Shown piece after piece: positions 1-6,644 of a stretch of 11,377 bases of DNA (positions are counted from its first letter, which is position 1; every line of letters starts with the position of its first letter). The position numbers and the translations under genes are program-made. Source of the stretch: an uncultured Panacagrimonas sp. GTDB lineage: Bacteria; Pseudomonadota; Gammaproteobacteria; Nevskiales; Nevskiaceae. The DNA is taken from contig CAMLNE010000109.1 of assembly GCA_946481265.1 (NCBI GenBank), positions 1 to 11,377 on the forward strand, given 5' to 3'. The notes beneath the pieces are model-generated. The model ran no database searches. It was not told where the DNA came from and saw nothing but the letters and a program-made list of their open reading frames with translations.

Positions 1-231
1 GAGGCCTTCGCCGCGGTGGTGATGCGCGCCGCGCGCGACCTCGACATCGGCCTGGACCGGATCAATGTCAACGGCGGCGCGATCGCCATGGGCCACCCGC
101 TCGGCGCCACCGGCTGCATGATCCTGGGCACCGCGCTGGACGAGCTCGAGCGCACCGGCAAGGGCACCGCGCTGGCCTCGCTCTGCGTGGGCGCCGGCAT
201 GGGCATCGCCACGATCATCGAACGCGTCTGA
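1..231 (+). CDS. FadA-type thiolase (acetyl-CoA C-acyltransferase), C-terminal fragment
   Basis: The reading frame is open from base 1 to a TGA at 229-231 and encodes the last 76 residues of a thiolase; the start lies outside the window. Thiolases cleave 3-ketoacyl-CoA with CoA to acetyl-CoA plus a shortened acyl-CoA, or condense two acetyl-CoA. Visible signatures are the EAFAAV segment, the active-site histidine motif [15 protein letters not shown], and the C-terminal catalytic cysteine in LCVGAGMG. The CxGxG loop carries Ala where many members have a second Gly. The ending GIATIIERV resembles FadA more than FadI. It lies 102 nt upstream of a FadB-like gene on the same strand, so the pair probably forms the beta-oxidation thiolase and multifunctional subunit. 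The thiolase-first order is opposite to E. coli fadBA and like fadIJ. The family is certain; chain-length preference cannot be judged. Confidence 0.93.
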   Translation, partial: EAFAAVVMRAARDLDIGLDRINVNGGAIAMGHPLGATGCMILGTALDELERTGKGTALASLCVGAGMGIATIIERV

Positions 232-251
232 GAAGCCGGGATCCGGGTGCG

Positions 252-272
252 GCGGGTCCGCGAGGACCCCGC
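252..272 (+). other. GC-rich hairpin with GCGA tetraloop between thiolase and fadB
   Basis: GGGTCC (254-259) and GGACCC (264-269) form a perfect 6-bp stem closing the GNRA-type loop GCGA. Two more pairs (252-253 with 271-272) form across a single bulged C at 270. No T-run follows, so this is not a standard intrinsic terminator. It may be an intercistronic processing or stability element in a thiolase-fadB transcript; that role is inferred. Confidence 0.4.
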
Positions 273-333
273 CCCGGCCGCTCCCCGCTTCGACTCCAAG
301 GATTCCCCATTCCCGATTTCCCGGACCTAGACC

Positions 334-2478
334 ATGAGCATCCAGTTCGAAAAAGACGCAGACGGCATCGTCACCCTGACGATGGACATGCCCGGCCGTT
401 CGATGAACGTGCTGAACCAGGACCTGACCCAGCCGCTGTTCGACGCGATCGGGAAGATCGCCACGGACAACAGCATCAAGGGCGTGATCCTGACTTCCGG
501 CAAGAAGGAGTTCCTCGCTGGCGCCGACATCGAGATGGTGTTCAACATCACCGACCCCAAGGTGGCGTTCGACCTGGCCGAGGGACTCAAGAAGCGGCTG
601 CGCCTGCTGGAGACCTGCGGTCGACCCGTCGTCGCCGCGCTCAATGGCACCGCGCTGGGCGGCGGACTGGAGCTCGCCCTGGCCTGCCACTATCGCGTCG
701 CGATCGACAATCCGAAGGCGAAGTTCGGCCTGCCGGAGGTCAAGCTCGGCCTGCTTCCGGGCGGCGGCGGTACCCAGCGCCTGCCGCGCCTGATCGGCAT
801 CCAGGCGGCCGCGCCGCTGATCCTCGAGGGCAAGGCGCTGAGCGCCGCGCAGGCCAGGCAGCAGGGCATCCTCAATGAACTGGCCGCGGATCGCACCGAG
901 ATGCTGGCCAAGGCCAAGGCCTGGTGCCTGGCCAATCCCAGGGCGATCCAGCCCTGGGACGACAAGAAGTTCAAGTTCCCCGGCGGCGACTCGCGCCATC
1001 CGGCGGTGGCGCAGGTGCTGGCGATCGCGCCGTCGATGGCCAATGCCAAGACCCAGGGCAACTATCCGGCCGCGACGAACATCCTGTCCTGCATCTACGA
1101 AGGCGGCATCTCCGACTTCGACAGCGCCTCGCGCGCCGAGTCGCGCTACTTCGCCGAGCTGGTGGTATCGCAGGTGTCGAAGAACATGATCGGCACGCTG
1201 TGGTTCCAGTTGAACGGCATCAACAAGGGCAAGTCGCGCCCGCAGGGTTTCGAGAAATCCAAGGTGTCCAGGCTCGGCGTGCTGGGCGCCGGCATGATGG
1301 GTGCCGGCATTGCCTGCGTCTCGGCGCAGGCCGGCATCGACGTGGTGCTGCTCGATTCCACGCAGGAAGCCTCGGAAAAGGGCCGCGCCTATTCGAGCGG
1401 CCTGCTCGACAAGGAGGTCAAGAAGGGCCGGCTGCTGCCCGCGGACAAGGAGGCCCTCCTCGCCCGCATCAAGCCGACCACGCGCTACGAGGACCTGGCC
1501 GGCTGCGACCTGGTCATCGAGGCGGTGTTCGAGGATCGCGCGATCAAGGCCGATGTGACGGCCAAGACCCAGGCCGTGCTCGGCACCGACGTGGTGTTCG
1601 CGTCCAACACCTCGACCCTGCCGATCACCGGCCTGGCCACGGCGCATGCCAAGCCCGAGAACTTCATCGGCCTGCACTTCTTCTCGCCGGTCGACAAGAT
1701 GCCGCTGGTCGAGATCATCCTGGGCGAGAAGACCTCGCAGGCCACGCTGGCCCGCGGTTTCGACTACGTCCAGCAGATCCGCAAGACGCCGATCGTGGTC
1801 AACGATTCGCGCGGCTTCTACACCTCGCGCGTGTTCGGCACCTACATCCTGGAGGGACTGGCGCTGCTGGCCGAGGGCGTGCATCCGCGTTCGATCGAGG
1901 TCGCCGGCCTGCAGGCCGGCATGCCCGTGGGTCCGCTGGCGCTCAGCGACGAGGTCTCGCTGTCGCTGGCGCTGCATATCCTGGAACAGACGCGCAAGGA
2001 CTTTGCCGCCGAAGGGCGCGTGCTCGAGCAGCGCCCGGGCGATCCCGTGATCGAGAAGATGTGCAAGGTGCTGGATCGCCCCGGCAAGAAGGCCGGCAAG
2101 GGCTTCTACGACTACCCGGCGGAAGGCAGCAAGGGCGAAAAGGCCCTGTGGAAGGGCCTCGCCGAGCACTGGCCGCTGGCGCCGGTGCAGCCGCCGCAGC
2201 AGGACCTGATCGACCGCATGATGTTCGTGCAGGCGGTGGATGCGGCACGCTGCTACGAGGAGCGCGTCACCACCACCGTCGCCGACACCAACATCGGGTC
2301 GATCCTCGGCTGGGGCTTTGCACCCCACCAGGGCGGTGCGCTGCAGTTCATCAACGCCTACGGTCCGAACAAGTTCGTCGCGCGCGCCCAGCAGCTTGCT
2401 GCCCGGCACGGCGCACGCTTTGCGCCGCCCAAGTCGCTGGTCGAGATGGCCAAGGCCGGCCGCAAGTACGCGGACTGA
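334..2478 (+). CDS. fadB: Fatty-acid oxidation multifunctional enzyme: enoyl-CoA hydratase / 3-hydroxyacyl-CoA dehydrogenase (FadB/FadJ type)
   Basis: This 714-residue protein carries the second and third steps of beta-oxidation: hydration of trans-2-enoyl-CoA, then NAD-dependent oxidation to 3-ketoacyl-CoA. Residues about 1-190 are a crotonase domain with an oxyanion-hole segment (LAGADIEM, 61-68; GTALGGGLEL, 105-114) and the two catalytic glutamates expected for hydratases (E113, and E135 in LPEVKLG). Residues about 312-495 are the NAD-binding domain with GAGMMG (318-323), SNTSTLPI (424-431) and the catalytic histidine in GLHFFSP (H448), with E460 after it. The two C-terminal 3HCDH domains follow; GKKAGKGFYDY (584-594) is typical of the first. 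Length matches FadB/FadJ (about 715-730). The chosen ATG begins a normal crotonase N-terminus; only a weak GGA lies upstream as ribosome site. FadB versus FadJ cannot be decided; the symbol is generic. Confidence 0.95.
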   Translation: MSIQFEKDADGIVTLTMDMPGRSMNVLNQDLTQPLFDAIGKIATDNSIKGVILTSGKKEFLAGADIEMVFNITDPKVAFDLAEGLKKRLRLLETCGRPVVAALNGTALGGGLELALACHYRVAIDNPKAKFGLPEVKLGLLPGGGGTQRLPRLIGIQAAAPLILEGKALSAAQARQQGILNELAADRTEMLAKAKAWCLANPRAIQPWDDKKFKFPGGDSRHPAVAQVLAIAPSMANAKTQGNYPAATNILSCIYEGGISDFDSASRAESRYFAELVVSQVSKNMIGTLWFQLNGINKGKSRPQGFEKSKVSRLGVLGAGMMGAGIACVSAQAGIDVVLLDSTQEASEKGRAYSSGLLDKEVKKGRLLPADKEALLARIKPTTRYEDLAGCDLVIEAVFEDRAIKADVTAKTQAVLGTDVVFASNTSTLPITGLATAHAKPENFIGLHFFSPVDKMPLVEIILGEKTSQATLARGFDYVQQIRKTPIVVNDSRGFYTSRVFGTYILEGLALLAEGVHPRSIEVAGLQAGMPVGPLALSDEVSLSLALHILEQTRKDFAAEGRVLEQRPGDPVIEKMCKVLDRPGKKAGKGFYDYPAEGSKGEKALWKGLAEHWPLAPVQPPQQDLIDRMMFVQAVDAARCYEERVTTTVADTNIGSILGWGFAPHQGGALQFINAYGPNKFVARAQQLAARHGARFAPPKSLVEMAKAGRKYAD

Positions 2479-2560
2479 TCGTCACGCGGCCGGGTTCGGT
2501 GATCGTCGGCTGACCGAAGGAGCGCGAGGAACCGCTCATGCGGGGCCTCACCGCGGGCTG

Positions 2561-2646
2561 CGGGCGCGCTTCGCGCCCGGCGCCCGGCACTTCGGACCGA
2601 CCGCCGCCCCCGGTCCCGGGTCCGGCCCGGTTGAAGAGTCCGGGCC
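2561..2646. repeat. Two GC-rich hairpins between fadB and the hydrolase gene
   Basis: The 189-nt gap 2479-2667 contains no gene. It holds CGGGCGCG (2561-2568) and CGCGCCCG (2572-2579), a perfect 8-bp stem on a 3-nt loop. A second inverted repeat, GGCCCGG (2624-2630) and CCGGGCC (2640-2646), has a 9-nt loop. Neither is followed by a T-run on the plus strand. The first is a plausible transcript-end or stability hairpin for fadB. The second ends 21 nt before the next start codon, so it would sit in the 5' untranslated region of the hydrolase or be an operator. Both roles are inferred. Confidence 0.4.
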
Positions 2647-2667
2647 CCGAGCGCGTAGGATCCATCC

Positions 2668-3408
2668 ATGAGCCATTTCGTCCTGATCCACGGTGCCTGG
2701 CATGGAGCCTGGTGCTGGTACAAGCTCGCCGCCGTCCTGCGCGCGGCGGGCCATATGGTGACCTGTCCCGATCTTCCCGGACATGGCGTCGATCGCACGC
2801 CGACCGCGGACGTGACGCTCGCAAGCTACGTGGGGCGCGTCGTCGAGGTCCTGGACGCCGCGCTCGAACCGGTCGTGCTGCTCGGCCACAGCATGGGCGG
2901 CGCGGTGGTGACGCAGGCTGCCGAGGAGCGACCGGATCGCGTGCGCCACCTGGTCTACCTGGCCGCCTTCGCCCCCGGTGACGGCCAGTCGGTGTTCCAG
3001 GTCGCGCGTGCGGATCCGGACGATCGGATGGGCGCCCGCATGGTCTTCGCGCCCGATCGCAAGAGCATCACGCTCAAGCCCGAGTCGATCCACGACGGGC
3101 TGTACGGGGACTGTCCGGATGCGGACGTGGCGCTGGCGCAGATGCTGCTGGTTCCGCAGGCGAGCGCCCCGATGGCGGCTCCGATGAAGCTCAGCGCGGC
3201 GAACTACGGCCGCGTACCGCGCAGCTACATCGAATGCACGCAGGACATGGCGGTGTCGATCGGCGCGCAGCGTTCCATGCCGGGCCGCGAAGGCTGCGTG
3301 CGGGCGTACACGCTGGAAACCGGCCATTCACCCTTCCTGTCGGCGCCCGAGCGCGTCGCCGCCATCCTCGCAACCATCGCCGCCGACACGCCCGCAGGGA
3401 AATCCTGA
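2668..3408 (+). CDS. Alpha/beta-hydrolase, plant-methylesterase/hydroxynitrile-lyase-like esterase
   Basis: This is a 246-residue single-domain alpha/beta hydrolase with no signal peptide, so probably cytoplasmic. It begins with the oxyanion-hole strand HFVLIHGAWHGAWCW (3-17), has the nucleophile elbow GHSMGG (S75), a likely acid in ECTQDMAV (D193), and the catalytic histidine in TGHSPFLSAP (H220). The HGAWHGAWCW opening and GHSPFLSxP ending are characteristic of the small family containing plant methyl esterases, hydroxynitrile lyases and many bacterial esterases of unknown substrate. Length and triad are intact, so an active serine esterase is expected; the substrate cannot be read from sequence. 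An AGGA ribosome site (2657-2660) lies 7 nt before the ATG. It is 189 nt from fadB and converges on the PhaC-like gene, so it is probably a separate unit. Confidence 0.85.
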   Translation: MSHFVLIHGAWHGAWCWYKLAAVLRAAGHMVTCPDLPGHGVDRTPTADVTLASYVGRVVEVLDAALEPVVLLGHSMGGAVVTQAAEERPDRVRHLVYLAAFAPGDGQSVFQVARADPDDRMGARMVFAPDRKSITLKPESIHDGLYGDCPDADVALAQMLLVPQASAPMAAPMKLSAANYGRVPRSYIECTQDMAVSIGAQRSMPGREGCVRAYTLETGHSPFLSAPERVAAILATIAADTPAGKS

Positions 3409-3488
3409 AGCAGCGAGTGAGCCCGGGACTTCGCGCGAGACGCACCGCCTGCGCATTCGGTGAAGGTTCATGCGGCCGCGGGTGCCGC

Positions 3489-4724
3489 TCAGAATGCCGG
3501 ATCGTCCGACAGCCGCCTGCGGCGACGGATCTTCCGCTCGGTTTCGAGCCGTGCCGCAGGGCGCGCAGTCTGGATGGCCGAGCGATCGTCCAGCCAGTCG
3601 GCCGCCACCTGCCATACCGCTGCCTGCGCCCTGGCGCCTGACAGCACCCCCATGTGGCCGCCAGGCGCCACGCGATACTGCTTGTCGGACGAAGCCACCA
3701 GCTCCAGGCTCTTCTTCGCCGCCTCCGGTGTGACCAGGTTGTCGGTCTCGCCCGCGAACACCAGGACCGAGGCCGAAATGCGGTCGAAGCGCAGGGTCTT
3801 GCCGCCGAGCTCGATGCTGCCCTTCGACAGATCGTTGTCGATGGCGAACTTCACCAGCATGTCCTGGATCAGGCGCCCGGGGTAGGCCAGCATGTTGTTG
3901 AGGAAGCTCGACGTGGTGGTGTGGCTCTCCACGAACTCGCGATCCCACATCCGCAGCACCAGGTCCCAGTAGGTCGTGATGCTGCCGATTGGATTGGTGA
4001 GCTTGAAGGCCAGCGCATTCATCCACCCCGGAATCATCAGCTTCTCCGGCGCCAGACTGTGCAGGCGGAACGAGGTCAGCTTGCGCACGATCTCCGCCGG
4101 CTTCATCAGCGCGGCGGTGAGCTGGCCCATCAGGCTGCCCTCGCGGGTATCGATGGGGCTGGCCACCGTGACGATGTTGCGCAGGTGCGGATCGCCGGAC
4201 AGCGCGGCGTACATCAGGCAGAAAAGCCCGCCCAGGCACCAGCCGAACAGGCTGAGTTCCTGCGCCTGCGCGTGCTCGCGGATGCGCTTGAGCGCCTCGG
4301 GCATCAGGTCGTCCACGTAATCGCCCAGACCGTAGTGCGCGTGCTCGCGCCCCGGCTCGCCCCAGTCGATCAGGTACACGCGGTAGCCGCGCGCGACGAA
4401 GTACTTCACCAGGCTGCGGTTGGGCATCAGGTCAAAGATGGTCGGACGCGCCGCCAGCGGCGGCACGAACACCAGCGGCACGCCGTGCTTCTCGCCCTGC
4501 ACCACCAGCGTCGCGCCATCAGCGAGCTCGATCCGCTCCTCCTCCAAAGGCGGGTAATAGCGCACCGAGGTGATGCCGTAGGTATGGACGATCTCGTGCG
4601 GCGTCTGCTCGGAGCGCACCATCGTGCCGGGCAGGAAGACGCGGTCGAACGCATTGTTCGCGGCCTGCGCCACGCGCTCGTTGAGCGCGAGCGCCTGGTC
4701 GACCAACTGGTTCACGATACCCAT
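3489..4724 (-). CDS. phaC: PhaC-like polyhydroxyalkanoate synthase / Cys-nucleophile alpha/beta hydrolase
   Basis: This 411-residue protein belongs to the PHA synthase branch of alpha/beta hydrolases, which polymerise (R)-3-hydroxyacyl-CoA. The lipase-like box is GWCLGG (161-166) with Cys163 as nucleophile. The general acid/base pair is Asp328 in AGETDNLV and His357 in GGHMGVLSG, matching the Cys-Asp-His triad of PhaC. Other family segments are VYLIDWGEPG (117-126) and PGWMNALAFKLTNP (232-245). It lacks the roughly 200-residue N-terminal domain of class I/II synthases and is nearer in length to class III PhaC (about 350-360), but no PhaE partner is nearby. The tail is very basic (KIRRRRRL, 398-405). 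I chose the ATG at 4724 because AGGGGGAGGA lies 6 nt upstream; a start at 4745 would include that site in the coding region. It follows the acyl-CoA synthetase by 31 nt. Polymerase activity is uncertain; a thioesterase or acyltransferase is possible. Confidence 0.82.
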   Translation of the reverse strand: MGIVNQLVDQALALNERVAQAANNAFDRVFLPGTMVRSEQTPHEIVHTYGITSVRYYPPLEEERIELADGATLVVQGEKHGVPLVFVPPLAARPTIFDLMPNRSLVKYFVARGYRVYLIDWGEPGREHAHYGLGDYVDDLMPEALKRIREHAQAQELSLFGWCLGGLFCLMYAALSGDPHLRNIVTVASPIDTREGSLMGQLTAALMKPAEIVRKLTSFRLHSLAPEKLMIPGWMNALAFKLTNPIGSITTYWDLVLRMWDREFVESHTTTSSFLNNMLAYPGRLIQDMLVKFAIDNDLSKGSIELGGKTLRFDRISASVLVFAGETDNLVTPEAAKKSLELVASSDKQYRVAPGGHMGVLSGARAQAAVWQVAADWLDDRSAIQTARPAARLETERKIRRRRRLSDDPAF

Positions 4725-4730
4725 GCGGGA

Positions 4731-4740
4731 TCCTCCCCCT
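4731..4740 (-). promoter_or_regulatory. Strong ribosome binding site that fixes the phaC start
   Basis: On the minus strand this reads AGGGGGAGGA, 6 nt before the ATG at 4724. It lies between that ATG and an earlier in-frame ATG at 4745, favouring the downstream start. Its strength fits independent translation initiation within the synthetase-phaC transcript. Confidence 0.75.
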
Positions 4741-4755
4741 GTCATCCCGGCGCGT

Positions 4756-6432
4756 TCACGCCCACACGATCTTCCTGCGTCGCGACGCCCAGCCCTCGAT
4801 CTGCGGCTCGTAGCGGCTTTCGATGATGTCGCGCCTGATCTTCAGGGTCGGCGTGAGAAAGCCGTTCTCGATGGTCCACTGCTCGCCGACCACCACAATG
4901 AAGTCCAGCATCTCGTGCGGCTCGAGCTCGCTGTTGACGTCATCCAGCAGGTCGGACAGATCGCGCTCCAGCGCGGCCCTTGCGCCGCTGTCGTCGGGCG
5001 CCGGTTGCGCGTCCTGGCCGAGCATCGCCAGGGCGTAGGGCTGCGGGCGCCCGGCACCGGCCACGCAGACCGCTTCCATCCGCGGATGGCGCATCAGGCG
5101 GTTCTCGATCGGCGTGGGCGCGACGTACTTGCCCTTGCTGGTCTTGAACAGTTCCTTGATGCGACCGGTGATGCGCAGGCGGCCGTTCGAATCGATCTCG
5201 CCACGGTCGCCCGTGTGCAGCCAGCCCTCGGCGTCGAGCGTCTCGCGCGTGCGTTGCTCGTCGCGGTAGTAGCCCATCATGTTGCACGGGCTCTTGACCA
5301 GAATCTCGCCGTTGTCGGCAATGCGGCACTGCACGCCGGGCATGGGTGAGCCGACATAGCCGACGCGCACCTGCCCGGCCCGGTTGGCATGCGAATAGGC
5401 GAAGTTCTCCGACATGCCGTAGCCCTCGATCAGTTCCAGGCCGATTTCGCGATACCACTCGAGGATGTGCGGCGGCAGCGGCGCGGCGCCGGTGAGCGCA
5501 TAGCGCACGTAGTCCAGCCCCAGTTCGTGCAGCAGCTTGCGCTTGATGATGCCCCCCACCACCGGCGTGCGGAACAGCACCTTCTGCCGCTTGAGCGGCA
5601 GCTTCTGCTGGATGCCGAGGTAGAAGCGCGTCCACAGGCGCGGCACCGACAGGAACAACGTGGGCCGGGCGCGGCGCATGTCGTCGAGGAAGGTGGAGCG
5701 CGTGTCGGCGAAATAGACCCGGCAGCCACTGCGCAGCGAGGGGCATTCGACCACCGCGCGCTCGGCGGCGTGTGCCAGCGGCAGGTAGGAAATCATGCGG
5801 TCCTCGGGCGTGGCCTCGACGATGTTGCGCGCACCCTCCGCGCAGCGAAGCATCGCGCCGAAGCTGATCATCACGCCCTTGGGCGCCCCCGTGCTGCCCG
5901 AGGTGTAGATGATCGTGGCCAGCTCATCGGCCTTGCGCCGCGCGGCGACCCTGGCCGGCCGCGTGCGCGGCAGCAGCTCGTTCCAGCGCGGGCATTCGCC
6001 GGGCGGCGCCAGCGGCAGCGCCACGCAGGGCAGCCCGGACGGGATGCCCGCGCGCACCGACTCCCAGTCCGCCTTGTCGAGCTTGCCGATGAACAGCAGG
6101 CGCACCTCGGCATGCTCCAGGATGAAGGTGGCGGTCTCGGTATTGAGCGTCGGATACAGCGGCACGCTGACGTGCCCGGCCATCCAGATCGCCAGGTCGG
6201 CAATCAGCCAGTGCGCACAGTTCTTCGACAACAGGCCGATGTTGCTGCGCGGCGGCAGCTTGAGCGACTTGAGGTAGGCGGCCATGCGCCGCGCCTGGTC
6301 ACCGACCTCGGCCCAGGTGTAGTCGGTCACCTGGTGTCCATCGGGTTGTGTCAGGTAGATCGACTGGGGCTGCGTGAGCTCCCAGTGGTGGAACCAGTCC
6401 AGCAGCGTCTGCTTGCGCTCTGCCCTTGCCAT
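4756..6432 (-). CDS. Long-chain acyl-CoA synthetase-like AMP-forming ligase
   Basis: This 558-residue member of the ANL adenylating family activates a carboxylate with ATP to acyl-AMP and then to acyl-CoA. The P-loop-like motif is YTSGSTGAPKG (176-186). The adenine-binding YGMSE motif is at 338-342, the TGD ribose-binding aspartate at 407-409, and the hinge region TGRIKELFKTSKGKY at 422-436. The C-terminal catalytic lysine is in LTPTLKIRR (K531). EGWLHTGD followed by GRIKELFKTSKGKYVAP, with GFLTPTLK near the end, is the pattern of long-chain fatty-acid rather than acetyl or aromatic ligases. The first domain begins normally at the ATG at 6432; the frame stays open another 85 codons upstream, but that stretch resembles no family and the intergenic signals fall in it. 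The ribosome site is weak (GAGA). It is probably cytoplasmic or peripheral, cotranscribed with phaC, and divergent from the amidase. Confidence 0.92.
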   Translation of the reverse strand: MARAERKQTLLDWFHHWELTQPQSIYLTQPDGHQVTDYTWAEVGDQARRMAAYLKSLKLPPRSNIGLLSKNCAHWLIADLAIWMAGHVSVPLYPTLNTETATFILEHAEVRLLFIGKLDKADWESVRAGIPSGLPCVALPLAPPGECPRWNELLPRTRPARVAARRKADELATIIYTSGSTGAPKGVMISFGAMLRCAEGARNIVEATPEDRMISYLPLAHAAERAVVECPSLRSGCRVYFADTRSTFLDDMRRARPTLFLSVPRLWTRFYLGIQQKLPLKRQKVLFRTPVVGGIIKRKLLHELGLDYVRYALTGAAPLPPHILEWYREIGLELIEGYGMSENFAYSHANRAGQVRVGYVGSPMPGVQCRIADNGEILVKSPCNMMGYYRDEQRTRETLDAEGWLHTGDRGEIDSNGRLRITGRIKELFKTSKGKYVAPTPIENRLMRHPRMEAVCVAGAGRPQPYALAMLGQDAQPAPDDSGARAALERDLSDLLDDVNSELEPHEMLDFIVVVGEQWTIENGFLTPTLKIRRDIIESRYEPQIEGWASRRRKIVWA

Positions 6433-6644
6433 GTCGCGTCTCTGAGTCTGTCGTTGTGGATCCCGCGGCCCGAGGATTCTTGCAGAACGGCGCCGTTCGC
6501 GGAGACGCCCGGATCTGCAGCCGCGTGCCGGTGCATGCGCTTTGGCTCCGCCCCGTCCGGTGCATTGCGGTCGACATCGCGCAGCACGCCCGCGGACGAT
6601 GGCGGAGAATCGCCATCGACCTGCGCCACCCGAGCCGAAGTCCG
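6433..6644. promoter_or_regulatory. Divergent intergenic region with palindrome, inverted repeat and direct repeat
   Basis: These 212 nt separate the divergent synthetase and amidase starts and should contain both promoters. A perfect 14-bp palindrome, GAACGGCGCCGTTC, lies at 6485-6498. CGATGGCG (6597-6604) and CGCCATCG (6611-6618) form an 8-bp inverted repeat around 6 nt, ending 26 nt before the amidase ATG. CCGGTGCAT occurs directly repeated at 6528-6536 and 6557-6565, start to start 29 nt, close to three helical turns. These look like regulator sites, and the palindrome has the size of a TetR-family operator. I found no convincing -35/-10 pair by eye. Confidence 0.5.

Noticed and set aside
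924..2513. 529-residue plus-strand open frame overlapping fadB
   Set aside because: It is Arg/Gly/Ala-rich low-complexity translation in a shifted frame of a clear FadB gene; long shadow frames are expected at this GC content.
3472..3488. GCGGC/GCCGC inverted repeat between the convergent hydrolase and phaC genes as a bidirectional terminator
   Set aside because: Only 5 bp of stem and no flanking T-run on either strand.
3654..4826. 390-residue plus-strand open frame opposite phaC
   Set aside because: Antisense shadow rich in His/Gln/Arg; the opposite strand encodes the Cys-Asp-His protein with a strong ribosome site.
6426..6644. N-terminal extension of the amidase frame to an ATG at 6426
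   Set aside because: It would overlap the divergent synthetase start, read through the palindrome, and precede a normal amidase N-terminus with unrelated sequence.
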